DNA of 64,000 nt from Lacticaseibacillus pabuli (GCF_028736235.1 NZ_CP117884.1:868001-932000), one strand, 5' to 3'; positions 42,538 to 52,078 are shown, numbered from the stretch's first letter. Notes: generated by a model from the letters alone, not told the origin. Translations and numbers: made by a program.

Positions 42538-43683
42538 TTGACAGTTACAGTATTGACCCACGCGGTGCTTTACACCGGTTCCGAATGCATTAACGAAGGC
42601 TACATCCGGTTTGACGACAAGATTCTTGCCGTTGGACCTATGAGCGACTACCGCCCACAAGCCGGCGACCAGATCAAAAATCTGCGTGGCCAGATTGTGA
42701 TTCCTGGTTTCATCGATGTCCATGCCCATGGTGGCTACGGCTTCGACGCCATGGATGGGGATGCCGACCAGATCGACAAGATGGCAACCAACATGCTTGA
42801 ACACGAAGGGGTGACAACCCTCTTCGCCACAACCATGACCCAGTCTGTTGACAACATCGACAAGGCAATGCGCGGGGTGGCTGCTGCCGCTGACCGCAAT
42901 CATGTCATCCAGGGTGTCCACTTGGAAGGCCCATTCATCGCGGTCGACTTTAAGGGTGCACAACCTGAACAATTCATTCACACCCCAGATGCAAAGCTCG
43001 TTGAACAGTGGGACAAGTTGTCCGGCGGTCGCGTGAAGCTCATTACTTACGCCCCAGAAAAGCCAGGCTCCCGCGAATTCGAAGATGCCTTGATTAACCT
43101 CGGCATCGTGCCTTCCGTGGGTCACAGTAACGCGACCCGTGCTGATCTGCTAAACAGCAAGGCTAGCCACGTCACGCATCTGTACAACGCCCAGCGCGAA
43201 TTCAAGCACCGCGAACCTGGTGTGACCGGTCACGCCATGCTTGAACCTCAGATGTACGCTGAGCTCATTGCTGACGGGTTCCACATTGTACCCGACATGC
43301 TGAAGCTTGCCTTCCGCGTTAAGGGTGCTGACCGCATCGAACTTGTCACTGACTCCATGCGTAGTAAGGGCATGCCAGAAGGTGAATCCGAACTCGGCGG
43401 CCAGAAGGTCTTCGTTAAGGACAAGCAGGCCCGTCTGGCTGATGGGACCCTCGCCGGTTCAGTTCTGATGTACAAGGATGCCTTCAAGAACGCAATCAAC
43501 TTTATGGGTGCCAGCGTGGCTGACGCCGTTAAGATGAGCTCTGTGAACCAGGCCCGTGAATTCGGCCTTGAACACAAGGGTGCGCTCGAAGTCGGTAAGG
43601 ACGCGGACATTAACGTCATGAGCCCAGAGCTCGACTTGCAGGCATCATACAGTTACGGTCAGTATCACGAAACACAAGCATAA
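42538..43683 (+). CDS. nagA: N-acetylglucosamine-6-phosphate deacetylase
   Basis: 381-residue amidohydrolase removing acetate from GlcNAc-6-P for glycolysis or wall recycling. Metal and active-site motifs: DVHAHGGYGFDAMDGD near 60, HLEGPFI near 128, SVGHSNA near 195, THLYNAQ near 217 and the catalytic Asp in LVTDSM near 270. TTG start at 42538 with aaggagag upstream. Heads an operon with the GntR regulator nagR 24 bases downstream. Confidence 0.95.
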   Translation: MTVTVLTHAVLYTGSECINEGYIRFDDKILAVGPMSDYRPQAGDQIKNLRGQIVIPGFIDVHAHGGYGFDAMDGDADQIDKMATNMLEHEGVTTLFATTMTQSVDNIDKAMRGVAAAADRNHVIQGVHLEGPFIAVDFKGAQPEQFIHTPDAKLVEQWDKLSGGRVKLITYAPEKPGSREFEDALINLGIVPSVGHSNATRADLLNSKASHVTHLYNAQREFKHREPGVTGHAMLEPQMYAELIADGFHIVPDMLKLAFRVKGADRIELVTDSMRSKGMPEGESELGGQKVFVKDKQARLADGTLAGSVLMYKDAFKNAINFMGASVADAVKMSSVNQAREFGLEHKGALEVGKDADINVMSPELDLQASYSYGQYHETQA

Positions 43684-43707
43684 TTAATTCTTTGGAGGCG
43701 TTAGGGT

Positions 43708-44409
43708 ATGCAGTCCCCCGTTTATATTCAGATTCACAACCAGTTAAAACAAGATATTGAAGCCGGCAAGTGGCACGTTGGCGAACGCATTCCGTCAGAG
43801 CGTGAGCTCGCCGTGGACTTTTCTGTGTCCCGGATGACCCTGAGACAGGCCATTCAGACCCTGGTTGATGAGGGGATACTTGAGCGCCGTGTTGGTGCGG
43901 GAACCTACGTCGCCAGCCAAAAAGTTCAGGAAAAAATGTCTGGTGTGACCAGTTTTACTGATGTCATGTTGGCACAAGGCAAACGGCCATCTAGCCGGAC
44001 TATCAGTTACCACGTGGCAAACCCATCTATCTCGGAGGTTGAAAAACTGAAGTTGAAGGATGACGCCCAGGTACTGCGGATGGAACGGATTCGCTTTGGC
44101 GATGGTGTGCCAATTTCGTTTGAAGTGGCAACGGTGCCCTATGACCTCGTTGCGGCATTCAGCAAGGCCGAAGTGACCCGTAGCTTGTACCACACCCTCG
44201 AGAAAAAGGGTGGTCTGCAGCTCGGCGGTGCCCGTCAGATGGTGACCGCGACACTGGCCAGTGAAAAGATTGCGGAATACCTTGATATCAAGCGCGGCGA
44301 AGCCATTTTGCGTTTGCGTCAGGTTTCCTTCCTCAATGATGGTCGGCCATTCGAATACGTGCGGACGCAGTACGTCGGCAGCCGGTTCGAATTTTACTTG
44401 GATCGTTAG
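43708..44409 (+). CDS. nagR: GntR/HutC family regulator NagR (YvoA)
   Basis: 233 residues. N-terminal winged helix (SERELAVDFSVSRMTLRQAI, about 31-50) and a C-terminal UTRA effector domain (about 90-230). Adjacent to nagA, with matching operators on the nagA promoter, so it is read as the GlcNAc-6-P or glucosamine-6-P responsive repressor NagR/YvoA. ggagg before ATG. The regulon beyond this operon cannot be seen here. Confidence 0.9.
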   Translation: MQSPVYIQIHNQLKQDIEAGKWHVGERIPSERELAVDFSVSRMTLRQAIQTLVDEGILERRVGAGTYVASQKVQEKMSGVTSFTDVMLAQGKRPSSRTISYHVANPSISEVEKLKLKDDAQVLRMERIRFGDGVPISFEVATVPYDLVAAFSKAEVTRSLYHTLEKKGGLQLGGARQMVTATLASEKIAEYLDIKRGEAILRLRQVSFLNDGRPFEYVRTQYVGSRFEFYLDR

Positions 44410-44415
44410 GCATTC

Positions 44416-44467
44416 AAATAGACAGGTGTGACGCATGATTCATGCGCGACATCTGTCTATTTTTTTG
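44416..44467 (+). terminator. Intrinsic terminator after nagR
   Basis: Long hairpin: aatagacaggtgt / acatctgtctatt outer arms with an inner gcatgattcatgc hairpin, then seven T. Confidence 0.88.
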
Positions 44468-44499
44468 TGCACAACGGGATTTCCCTGCTGTGCGTCAAA

Positions 44500-44539
44500 C
44501 AAAAAGCGCCAAGTCGGGAATGTTCCCAATCTTGGCGCT
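44500..44539 (-). terminator. Terminator after the tagD unit
   Basis: Minus strand: agcgccaagattggga / tcccgacttggcgct with T-run after it. Confidence 0.82.
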
Positions 44540-44546
44540 CGCGTCT

Positions 44547-44732
44547 TCATTTTGATTCGTTTTGTTTTGATTGTCTGCGCTGCACTAAATCGTACAAGGC
44601 GACCAGCAAGACATAAATCACGGCAATGCCGAAGCTGAGGTTACTGCGTTTTGTGAGCAGGTAAGCTATCGCAAAGACAATGACACCGGAGAAAGTCCAA
44701 CTCGCGAACTTACCGATTAAAGTTTTTGGCAT
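44547..44732 (-). CDS. Small membrane protein downstream of tagD
   Basis: 61 residues with two hydrophobic helices (about 11-27 and 33-51) and a charged, Gln/Lys-rich end. No family recognised. ATG at 44732 lies eight bases after aagaagg; an upstream in-frame TTG would add seven residues. It follows tagD by 40 bases on the same strand and shares its terminator, so it may belong to the same teichoic acid unit, but there is no functional evidence. Confidence 0.65.
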   Translation of the reverse strand: MPKTLIGKFASWTFSGVIVFAIAYLLTKRSNLSFGIAVIYVLLVALYDLVQRRQSKQNESK

Positions 44733-44772
44733 GCGCCCAGCCTTCTTTCCCAAAATTATGGGTCTCCCGGAG

Positions 44773-45156
44773 CTACATTAAATCTTTCTTGATTTTTGAA
44801 GTTGAGATGCCCTTGGTGCGCGGCAGGTAGATGACTTCACAGTATGGCTTGAGGAAGTCGAACTGGCCTTCCCAATCGGAACCCATGACGAAGGTGTCGA
44901 CGTGGTACTTTTGAACATCCTTAATCTTTTGGTCCCAAGATGTTTCGGGAATGACCTTGTCGACGTAGCGAATGGCCTCAAGAATATACTTGCGGTGCTC
45001 ATACGAGTGGTAAGCTTCCTTGTGCTTTTCGGCGTTGAACTCATCAGTCGACAACCCAACAATCAGTTTGTCGCCCATTGCAGCAGCGCGTTCCAGCAGG
45101 CGGACGTGACCCCAGTGGAGCAGGTCAAATGTGCCATAGGTGATGACAGTTTTCAA
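44773..45156 (-). CDS. tagD: Glycerol-3-phosphate cytidylyltransferase
   Basis: 127 residues. Makes CDP-glycerol from CTP and glycerol-3-phosphate for wall teichoic acid. The nucleotidyltransferase motifs are intact: TYGTFDLLHWGHVRLLERA near 7 with the HxGH element and RTKGISTSKIK near 113. TTG start at 45156. Opposite tagA across a 125-base gap that holds promoters for both. Confidence 0.95.
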   Translation of the reverse strand: MKTVITYGTFDLLHWGHVRLLERAAAMGDKLIVGLSTDEFNAEKHKEAYHSYEHRKYILEAIRYVDKVIPETSWDQKIKDVQKYHVDTFVMGSDWEGQFDFLKPYCEVIYLPRTKGISTSKIKKDLM

Positions 45157-45189
45157 AATTAATTCACCGGTCCTTTTGCGTTTGATTAA

Positions 45190-45218
45190 AGTTTAGCCTA
45201 GCCAGGACTATCGCGCAA
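45190..45218 (-). promoter_or_regulatory. tagD promoter
   Basis: Minus strand: TTGCGC (complement of 45213-45218), 17 bases, TAAACT (complement of 45190-45195). Confidence 0.6.
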
Positions 45219-45238
45219 TGTTAGTCGGGCTCGTTTTT

Positions 45239-45247
45239 TGGTATAAT
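45239..45247 (+). promoter_or_regulatory. tagA extended -10 promoter
   Basis: TGgTATAAT with perfect TATAAT at 45242-45247; no clear -35. Confidence 0.55.
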
Positions 45248-45281
45248 CATTCCATTGCATCATTTCAAAGGAGCGAATGAC

Positions 45282-46001
45282 TTGACTAAAGTAGACGTGC
45301 TGGGCGTTGATTTTGACGCCTACACCATGGCAGAATTTATGCAGCGCATCAAAGAACGCTACCAGGATGACAAGGGATCCTTCATTGTCACGGCGAACCC
45401 TGAAATTGTGATGTATGCTCGGGAACATCCCGACTACGCACAACTCATCGACCACGACGCGGATTTTGTGACCGCTGACGGGATTGGTGTCGTTAAAGGT
45501 GCCGCGATGCTGGGGACGCCGTTGCCTGAGCGTGTCACCGGTTTTGACCTCATGCAGGAACTGCTGGGCTGGGCAAACGCGCAGCACCTGTCCGTTTACC
45601 TCATCGGAGCCAAGGCTGATGTCAACAAGGCCGCTGTGGCGAAGGTCCAAGAGCGATTCCCACAGCTGACAATCGCTGGCGCCCGTGATGGCTACTTTGA
45701 CCTCAAGGATACCTCAGTTGCCCAAGTGGTTATCGATAGTGGGGCAGACGTGGTTTTTGCAGCACTGGGTTTTCCCAAGCAGGAGTACTTCCTGAAGCGG
45801 ATCAAAGCGGCGCGACCACACACGATCCTCATGGGGGTCGGTGGTAGCTTCGACGTACTTTCCGGGACGGTAAAACGGGCGCCAAAATGGGTGCAGCGAC
45901 TTTCACTAGAATGGCTGTATCGTTTGGCGAAGAACCCAAGCCGTTTTGGCCGCATGATGGTGCTGCCACGTTTCCTGGCCGCCGTTCGCAAGAATAAATA
46001 A
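45282..46001 (+). CDS. tagA: N-acetylmannosaminyltransferase TagA (WecG/TagA/CpsF)
   Basis: 239 residues. Adds ManNAc to undecaprenyl-PP-GlcNAc, the committed step of the wall teichoic acid linkage unit. Family motifs: TANPEIVMYAREHPDY near 40 with DADFVTADGIGVVKGA, the catalytic Asp region, and AALGFPKQEYFL near 160 followed by GVGGSFDVLSG. TTG at 45282 follows aaggag by eight bases; an ATG five bases upstream is out of frame. Confidence 0.93.
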   Translation: MTKVDVLGVDFDAYTMAEFMQRIKERYQDDKGSFIVTANPEIVMYAREHPDYAQLIDHDADFVTADGIGVVKGAAMLGTPLPERVTGFDLMQELLGWANAQHLSVYLIGAKADVNKAAVAKVQERFPQLTIAGARDGYFDLKDTSVAQVVIDSGADVVFAALGFPKQEYFLKRIKAARPHTILMGVGGSFDVLSGTVKRAPKWVQRLSLEWLYRLAKNPSRFGRMMVLPRFLAAVRKNK

Positions 46002-46097
46002 TTGTTCACTGTCTTTACATGATGACTGCCAGGGTGGTAGCCTTACAAACAAAGACATGGGTTACATTAAACAACCCGCAAAATTTCGGAGGATATT

Positions 46098-47579
46098 ATG
46101 ACAACAACATTTCCTGATGATAGTCTGGCACTGCATACGGATTTGTATGAACTAAACATGATGTACACGTACTGGCGCGAAGGCATTGCGGAAAAGAACG
46201 CCGTGTTCGAAAGTTACTTCCGCAGTATCCCTTACGGCAACGGTTATGCCGTTTTCGCTGGACTCGAACGGGTGGTTAATTACCTCGAAACCCTGCAGTT
46301 TTCGCCTACCGACATCGATTTCCTGCGCGAAACGCAGGACTGGGATGAGGGTTTTTACGATTACCTGCGTGATTTCAAGTTCACATGCTCAATCCGCTCC
46401 GTCGTCGAAGGTGATTTGGTCTTCAACAACGAACCCATCTTCCAGATTGAAGGACCACTGGGCCAATGCCAGCTGGTTGAAACGGCCATTCTTAATATCC
46501 TGAACTACCAAATTTTGATTGCAACCAAGGCTTCCCGCATTCGTGCCGCGGCCGGCAATGATCCATTGATGGAATTTGGGACCCGCCGCGCCCAGGAAAT
46601 GGACGCTGCGATTTGGGGCACCCGTGCCGCTTACATTGGTGGGTTTGACGCCACCAGTAACGTGCGCGCAGCCAAAATCTTTGGCATCCCAGCCAGTGGT
46701 ACGCACGCCCACGCTTTGATTCAGACCTACCGGAGCGACTACGAGGGGATGCTGGCCTACGCCAAGACCCACCGCGATTGTGTCTTCCTCGTGGATACCT
46801 ACGATACCCTGCGTAGCGGTGTGCCGAGCGCCATCCGTGTTGCGCGCGAAATGGGAGATAAGATTAACTTCCAGGGCGTGCGTATTGATAGTGGGGATAT
46901 GGCTTATATCAGTAAGCGGGTTCGCCAGCAGCTTGACGAAGCCGGTTTTGATCAGGCCAAGATTTACGCATCAAACGATTTGGATGAAAAAACGATTCAG
47001 AACCTAAAGATGCAGGACGCTAAGATCGACGTGTGGGGCGTCGGGACGCGTGTGATTACCGCGTACGACCAGCCCGCCTTGGGTGCCGTTTACAAGCTCG
47101 TGTCGATTGAGGCCGAGGATGGCAAGATGGTGGATACCATCAAGTTGTCTAGTAATGCTGAAAAGGTGTCGACACCAGGCAAAAAGCAGGTTTGGCGCAT
47201 CACGTCCGACCGTGACGGTAAGTCAGAAGGGGATTACATTGCCCTGGACGGCGAACGTCCAGATCTTGATGATGAGCTGTACATGTTCCATCCCCAGTAC
47301 ACTTATATCAATAAGACGATTAAGGGCTTTAAGGCACGGCCAATCCTGCGGCAAATCTTTGATCAGGGGACCCTGGTTTACAAGTTGCCGGAACTACAAG
47401 AGATCCGCGCATTTGCGGCTGGTCGTTTGGACATGCTTTGGGATGAATACAAGCGGGTCCTGAACCCTCAGGATTACCCAGTGGATCTGTCTAAGAAGCT
47501 GTACGATCACAAGATGAACAGCATCAAGAAGATCCATGAAGATGTGGCCAAGTCGATTGAACCAGGCAAAAAGGCATAG
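46098..47579 (+). CDS. pncB: Nicotinate phosphoribosyltransferase
   Basis: 493 residues. Converts nicotinate and PRPP to NaMN in NAD salvage. Typical segments: [15 protein letters not shown] near 10, [23 protein letters not shown] near 158, [10 protein letters not shown] near 201 with the active-site His, [15 protein letters not shown] near 231 and [14 protein letters not shown] near 260. ggagg lies before ATG. nadE follows 16 bases later, so the operon covers the first and last steps of this salvage route. Confidence 0.94.
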   Translation: MTTTFPDDSLALHTDLYELNMMYTYWREGIAEKNAVFESYFRSIPYGNGYAVFAGLERVVNYLETLQFSPTDIDFLRETQDWDEGFYDYLRDFKFTCSIRSVVEGDLVFNNEPIFQIEGPLGQCQLVETAILNILNYQILIATKASRIRAAAGNDPLMEFGTRRAQEMDAAIWGTRAAYIGGFDATSNVRAAKIFGIPASGTHAHALIQTYRSDYEGMLAYAKTHRDCVFLVDTYDTLRSGVPSAIRVAREMGDKINFQGVRIDSGDMAYISKRVRQQLDEAGFDQAKIYASNDLDEKTIQNLKMQDAKIDVWGVGTRVITAYDQPALGAVYKLVSIEAEDGKMVDTIKLSSNAEKVSTPGKKQVWRITSDRDGKSEGDYIALDGERPDLDDELYMFHPQYTYINKTIKGFKARPILRQIFDQGTLVYKLPELQEIRAFAAGRLDMLWDEYKRVLNPQDYPVDLSKKLYDHKMNSIKKIHEDVAKSIEPGKKA

Positions 47580-47595
47580 AAAAGAGGCACTCCCC

Positions 47596-48423
47596 GTGCG
47601 AGAACTACAGAAACAAATTATCGAAACGCTCCACGCACAGCCAACGATTGACGTGCAGGCTGAAATCAAACGGCGCGTTGAATTTTTGAAGGATTACATG
47701 AAGCGCTACAGCTTTATGAAGACCTACGTGCTCGGTATTTCGGGTGGCCAAGATTCTTCTTTGGCCGGGACATTGGCAGAAAAGGCCATGACCGAATTGC
47801 GCGCGGAGACTGGTGATGCCAGCTACAAGTTTGTGGCGGTGCGCCTGCCATATGGTGAACAAGCCGATGAAGCGGACGCCATGCAGGCCATCGACTTTAT
47901 GCAGGCGGACGAAGTAATGCGCGTGAATATCAAACCGAGCGTCGATGCAATGTACGAGGCAGTTGAAGCCAACGACCTGACCATCAGTGATTTCAATAAG
48001 GGCAACATCAAGGCACGCGCGCGGATGATTGCGCAATACGCGATTGCCGGGGCTCGCAATGGTGCCGTGATTGGGACCGACCACGCGGCGGAAGCCATTA
48101 CCGGGTTCTACACCAAATATGGTGACGGTGGTGCCGATCTGACGCCACTGACCGGCTTGAACAAGCACCAAGGCGCGGCCATGTTGCGGGAACTCGGTGC
48201 ACCAGCCAAGCTTTACGAAAAGGTGCCAACCGCTGACCTTGAGGAAGACCGGCCAGCACTCGCTGACGAGGTTGCCTTAGGGGTGACTTATGCCAACATT
48301 GACGATTACCTTAGTGGCAAGGCTGTCCCTGACGACGTCGCGACTAAAATTGAAAACTGGTACAAGAAGACGGAACACAAGCGCCACATGCCCGCTACCT
48401 TGTATGACAGTTTCTGGCGTTAA
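47596..48423 (+). CDS. nadE: Ammonia-dependent NAD+ synthetase
   Basis: 275 residues. Amidates NaAD to NAD+ with ammonia and ATP; the glutaminase domain is absent. P-loop [12 protein letters not shown] near 46 and [12 protein letters not shown] near 160 are conserved. GTG at 47596 follows agagg; the open frame upstream overlaps pncB and is not coding. Terminal gene of the pncB-nadE operon. Confidence 0.94.
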   Translation: MRELQKQIIETLHAQPTIDVQAEIKRRVEFLKDYMKRYSFMKTYVLGISGGQDSSLAGTLAEKAMTELRAETGDASYKFVAVRLPYGEQADEADAMQAIDFMQADEVMRVNIKPSVDAMYEAVEANDLTISDFNKGNIKARARMIAQYAIAGARNGAVIGTDHAAEAITGFYTKYGDGGADLTPLTGLNKHQGAAMLRELGAPAKLYEKVPTADLEEDRPALADEVALGVTYANIDDYLSGKAVPDDVATKIENWYKKTEHKRHMPATLYDSFWR

Positions 48424-48461
48424 CGGGTTGACGCATTTACATGAACGTTACAATTCCGTAC

Positions 48462-48490
48462 TTGCGTCAATTGGTGAACTAATTTAAAAT
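48462..48490 (+). promoter_or_regulatory. Promoter upstream of the riboswitch
   Basis: TTGCGT (48462-48467), 17 bases, TAAAAT (48485-48490). Transcription would start at about 48497. Confidence 0.55.
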
Positions 48491-48499
48491 ATAAGTTGT

Positions 48500-48578
48500 A
48501 AATAAGGGAGTAACCGGCAGCAAATTCGCTGCGATGGCGTCACCAGCAAGATAATATCTGGTGCCATCTTAAAGAGGT
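48500..48578 (+). ncRNA. Probable yybP-ykoY (Mn2+) riboswitch aptamer
   Basis: The leader of the P-type ATPase carries a gggagta near its 5' end (48506-48512), a short stem gcagc/gctgc, a gcgtcacc segment and a second stem caccag/ctggtg with agcaag beside it. These echo the conserved GGGGAGUA, CGUC and AGCAAGA parts of the yybP-ykoY family, which senses Mn2+ and precedes Mn-exporting P-type ATPases such as lactococcal YoaB. The adjacent terminator supports switching. Covariance search was not possible, so the match is by eye. Confidence 0.55.
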
Positions 48579-48623
48579 GAGACTTATGACTGCATATTTG
48601 TGCGGTTGTAAGTCTCTTTTTTT
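48579..48623 (+). terminator. Expression-platform terminator of the riboswitch
   Basis: gagacttatgactgca and tgcggttgtaagtctc form a 16-base stem with G-U pairs, loop tatttg, then seven T, only 26 bases before the ATPase ATG. A premature terminator in a leader implies attenuation control. Confidence 0.85.
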
Positions 48624-48648
48624 AACATCAATCCCGAAAGGAGAACAC

Positions 48649-51291
48649 ATGGCTGATAAACAGTATTACACGCAGAACGCAGAGGACGTCATGAAAGACC
48701 TCGGCGTGAATGACAACGGGTTGTCGACTGAAGAAGCAAGTGCCCGGCTTGCGCAATACGGCGAGAACAAGCTTGCCGCAAAGAAGAAAAAGAGCATGCT
48801 GTCACGCTTTATTGACCAGTTTAAGGACTTTATGATTATCGTCCTGCTGGTTGCCGCGCTGATTTCCGGTGTCGTGGTCCACGAATGGGCCGATGCCGCG
48901 ATTATTTTGGCCGTGGTGATCCTGAACGCGGTGTTTGGTGTGCTGCAGGAGAGCCGCGCTGAAGCGGCGATTGAATCCCTGCAGGCCATGACAAGCCCGA
49001 ATGCGCACGTTCGGCGTGCCGGTGAGATTCTCGTGGTGCCGAGTGCCGAAGTGGTCCCGGGGGATATTGTCCTTCTCGAGGCCGGGGACGTGGTGCCAGC
49101 CGATATGCGCCTGTTCGACGCGGCGAACCTCAAAATTGAGGAATCTGCATTGACGGGTGAAAGTGTGCCGGTGGATAAAACCATTGCTGCGGTTGACGCC
49201 GATTCAGGAATCGGTGATCGCACGGACATGGCCTTCATGAGCACCAACGTGGCATATGGCCGGGCAACCGGTGTCGTCACCGGTACCGGGATGGATACGG
49301 AAGTCGGGCATATTGCCAAGATGCTGGATAACCAGAAGGAAAACCAGACTCCGCTGCAGGCTAACTTGGCCAAACTAGGCCGGGTGCTGACCTGGTTAAT
49401 CCTGGCTATCGCCGTGATTGTGTTCATCGTGGGGATGGTCCGTGGTGCCGAGACGCCAGCTGATATGTTCCTGACCGCGGTCTCCCTGGCGGTTGCCGCT
49501 ATTCCAGAAGGCTTGCCCGCTATTGTCACGGTTATTCTGGCATTGGGCACCCAACAGATGGCCAAGCACAACGCGCTCGTTCGGCGTTTGCCGGCCGTTG
49601 AAACACTGGGTAGTACCGACATTATCGCTTCTGATAAGACCGGGACGCTGACTCAGAACAAGATGACCGTTGAGCAGACCTACTTCGACGGCGAACTGCG
49701 CCCTGCAAGTGCGGGCGTACGTGATGGGAGCCGCTTGCTGCAAATCATGAGTTTTGCCAATGATACGCAAGAGCAAGAGGATGGCAAGCTACTCGGTGAC
49801 CCGACCGAGACGGCATTGGTCGCGTATGCGAAAACACGTGACTACGACTGGGCTGGTCAGCTGAAGGCGACCCCGCGTGTGGCGGAAGTACCGTTTGACT
49901 CAGAACGAAAACTCATGTCGACCCTGCACCAGCTTAGCGATGGCCAAGTGCTGATTGCGACTAAGGGTGCTCCAGATGAGCTGCTCCGGCAGGCGACCCA
50001 GATTGATGAAGAAGCTGGTGTCCGTGCCATGACAGACGCGGACCGCAAGCAAATTCTGGCAACTAACCATGAGTTAGCCACCCAAGCGCTCCGTGTGCTG
50101 GGGATGGCCTACCGGATTGTGCCAGCCGTACCAGACAAGGTCGATTCGGCGAACGTTGAACACGACATGATTTTCGCCGGCCTGGTTGCCATGATTGACC
50201 CAGAACGTCCGGAGGCTAAGGACGCTGTGGCCGAGGCTAAGTCCGCGGGAATCCGCCCTGTGATGATTACGGGGGATCACCGCGATACAGCCCAGGCCAT
50301 CTCAGAACGGCTGGGGATCATCGAAAAGGGCGACAGCGCCGCGGTTATTTCTGGGCGCGACCTGGACGAGATGGACGACAAGACCTTTGACGAAAAGGTC
50401 GGCGATTACTCTGTCTACGCCCGTGTGGCACCAGAACACAAGGTGCGGATTGTGCACGCATGGCAGAGCAAGGGGAAAGTCGTTGCGATGACCGGTGACG
50501 GTGTTAACGACGCGCCTGCGCTGAAGGCTGCCGATATTGGGATTGCCATGGGGATTACGGGTACCGAGGTGGCGAAGGGTGCCAGTGCCATGATTTTGGC
50601 CGACGACAACTTTAGTACCATCGTGCGGGCGGTCAAGGCCGGCCGGAAGGTGTTCGCCAACATTCAAAAGGCGATTCAGTACCTGCTCTCCGCCAACTTG
50701 GGTGAAGTCCTGACGCTCTTTGCCATGACGATGCTCGGCTGGGACATGCTGGCGCCTGTCCACCTGCTCTGGATTAACCTAGTGACAGATACGCTGCCAG
50801 CCATTGCCCTAGGGATGGAACACACCGAACCCGGAATTATGAAACAGAAACCACGGGGGCGTAGCAGTAGCTTCCTCTCCGGTGGGGTCGGTTCCGCGAT
50901 TATTTGGCAAGGAATCCTTGAAGGCGCACTGACGCTGGGGGTTTACTGGTTAGCGATTACCTTCCCAGTGCACACTGCAAACGCAGCAATTCACGCCGAT
51001 GCGTTGACCATGGCGTACGTTACCTTGGGACTGATCCAGCTGTTCCACGCATTCAACGTGAAGACGCTGCACCAGTCACTGTTCAAGATCAAGCCATTTA
51101 GCAACAAGTCCTTCAACTGGGCGATTCTGATTGCTGCCGCTGCACTGGCAGTGACCGTTCTGATTCCAGGCCTCTCAGGTGTTTTCCACGTGACATCACT
51201 TGATCTGCTGCAGTGGGGGATGGTCATTGGCGCGGGTATTTTGATGATTTTAATCGTCGAAATCGTGAAGTTCTTTCAACGCCGCGCATAA
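48649..51291 (+). CDS. Cation-translocating P-type ATPase (PMR1/YoaB-like, probable Mn2+/Ca2+ export)
   Basis: 880 residues. N-terminal cation ATPase domain, actuator motif LTGES near 175, M4 PEGLPAIV near 288 (the Ca2+/Mn2+ type), phosphorylation motif SDKTGTLT near 330, nucleotide domain, MITGDH near 540 and GDGVNDAPAL near 615, six C-terminal helices. All catalytic residues are present. ATG at 48649 follows aaaggag. The leader riboswitch favours Mn2+ as an exported ion; the protein alone fits Ca2+ or Mn2+. Confidence 0.92.
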   Translation: MADKQYYTQNAEDVMKDLGVNDNGLSTEEASARLAQYGENKLAAKKKKSMLSRFIDQFKDFMIIVLLVAALISGVVVHEWADAAIILAVVILNAVFGVLQESRAEAAIESLQAMTSPNAHVRRAGEILVVPSAEVVPGDIVLLEAGDVVPADMRLFDAANLKIEESALTGESVPVDKTIAAVDADSGIGDRTDMAFMSTNVAYGRATGVVTGTGMDTEVGHIAKMLDNQKENQTPLQANLAKLGRVLTWLILAIAVIVFIVGMVRGAETPADMFLTAVSLAVAAIPEGLPAIVTVILALGTQQMAKHNALVRRLPAVETLGSTDIIASDKTGTLTQNKMTVEQTYFDGELRPASAGVRDGSRLLQIMSFANDTQEQEDGKLLGDPTETALVAYAKTRDYDWAGQLKATPRVAEVPFDSERKLMSTLHQLSDGQVLIATKGAPDELLRQATQIDEEAGVRAMTDADRKQILATNHELATQALRVLGMAYRIVPAVPDKVDSANVEHDMIFAGLVAMIDPERPEAKDAVAEAKSAGIRPVMITGDHRDTAQAISERLGIIEKGDSAAVISGRDLDEMDDKTFDEKVGDYSVYARVAPEHKVRIVHAWQSKGKVVAMTGDGVNDAPALKAADIGIAMGITGTEVAKGASAMILADDNFSTIVRAVKAGRKVFANIQKAIQYLLSANLGEVLTLFAMTMLGWDMLAPVHLLWINLVTDTLPAIALGMEHTEPGIMKQKPRGRSSSFLSGGVGSAIIWQGILEGALTLGVYWLAITFPVHTANAAIHADALTMAYVTLGLIQLFHAFNVKTLHQSLFKIKPFSNKSFNWAILIAAAALAVTVLIPGLSGVFHVTSLDLLQWGMVIGAGILMILIVEIVKFFQRRA

Positions 51292-51339
51292 ACCGGTACA
51301 ATGGTGACTGTTAGAATTGAAAAGGTGGCGTATTAAACG

Positions 51340-51774
51340 ATGAATAAGAATCAACAAAAGATGGTCGCTTACGGGCGTGTCATCGATAATGTCATGGGTC
51401 GGGTTGAACAATTGCAAGACCGCATGAGTCCAGAATTTGAAGAATTGCGGGCCGCGATTGATAACAACACACTCGCAGACCTTGATGTTAAGCACTACGA
51501 TGATATTCGCAAGGACTTTGCAGCGGGCACCGCGGATTATGGAACACTGCTCAAGCAGTACCAGACCGCTTCTGCTCCTGCACGTCTGATCGGTAACCAT
51601 ATTCTGTTGACGAAGTCTTTTGCGGGCTTTGTTGATGGCTGTCAGGCCATGACGGATAGCTTAGGTGACAACAAACAAATTGATGTTGAGGCCTTTAATG
51701 CTGCGGAAAAGAAGCAGGATGAACAGACCGAACTCATCACCCGTTACCTGCAAAAAATCCAAACGATGGTTTAA
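51340..51774 (+). CDS. Hypothetical helical protein (possibly YlbF-like)
   Basis: 144 residues, acidic, almost all predicted helix, no membrane segment. Its pattern weakly recalls the YlbF/YmcA group, but this is not secure. aaggtgg precedes the ATG. It is between the ATPase and the trp leader. No function can be given. Confidence 0.7.
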   Translation: MNKNQQKMVAYGRVIDNVMGRVEQLQDRMSPEFEELRAAIDNNTLADLDVKHYDDIRKDFAAGTADYGTLLKQYQTASAPARLIGNHILLTKSFAGFVDGCQAMTDSLGDNKQIDVEAFNAAEKKQDEQTELITRYLQKIQTMV

Positions 51775-51778
51775 ACCA

Positions 51779-51808
51779 TTGACAAGAATGGCGCTGGCAG
51801 TTTAAACT
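51779..51808 (+). promoter_or_regulatory. Promoter of the trpXYZ operon
   Basis: Consensus TTGACA (51779-51784), 18 bases, TAAACT (51803-51808), ahead of the leader peptide. Confidence 0.65.
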
Positions 51809-51841
51809 ATAGCCAACACATTAGACAAGGAGGAAATCAAC

Positions 51842-51892
51842 ATGAGCAATCAGCGTATTCAGCTTAAGGGATGGTGGCAAAGCCGACTTTAG
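51842..51892 (+). CDS. Trp leader peptide (MSNQRIQLKGWWQSRL)
   Basis: A 16-codon frame with a strong aggagg about eight bases before its ATG. It contains two adjacent Trp codons (51872-51877) and stops just before a chain of overlapping hairpins. Such a peptide is the sensor of ribosome-mediated attenuation: scarce Trp-tRNA stalls the ribosome at the Trp pair. The downstream genes encode a transporter family assigned to tryptophan uptake, which fits exactly. Too short for normal gene finders. Confidence 0.85.
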   Translation: MSNQRIQLKGWWQSRL

Positions 51893-52048
51893 GTGGATTG
51901 CGGACGCAATCTGCCGGACGCGCAGATTGTGTCTATGTTGGTTTTCTTAAACAACGCCGCATAGACATATCTCATATGGGATTGGCTATGCGGAGCGACA
52001 ACTATGCAGGACTCCGCACCTAAATCTGGGCGGGGTCCTTTTGTTTTG
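51893..52048 (+). promoter_or_regulatory. trpXYZ attenuator with relay of alternative hairpins
   Basis: Segments pair in overlapping fashion: gattgc (51896-51901) with gcaatc (51906-51911); gacgcaatctgc (51903-51914) with gcagattgtgtc (51922-51933); tgtctatg (51930-51937) with catagaca (51960-51967); ccgcatag (51957-51964) with ctatgcgg (51986-51993); tgcggag (51989-51995) with ctccgca (52012-52018). Each excludes the next. The last excludes the terminator ggactccgc (52009-52017) / gcggggtcc (52030-52038) with its T-rich tail. Blocking the first segment by a ribosome at the leader stop favours termination; stalling at Trp codons favours read-through. Confidence 0.75.
52009..52048 (+). terminator. 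Attenuator terminator before trpX
   Basis: Nine-base stem ggactccgc / gcggggtcc (one wobble), followed by ttttgtttt, 31 bases before the trpX ATG. Confidence 0.85.
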
Positions 52049-52078
52049 TCACTGTTTAATTTATTTGGAGGAATCACC

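Noticed and set aside
48428..48470. Inverted repeat ttgacgca ... tgcgtcaa after nadE as terminator
   Set aside because: The arms are 27 bases apart with no T-run; it more likely contains promoter hexamers by chance.
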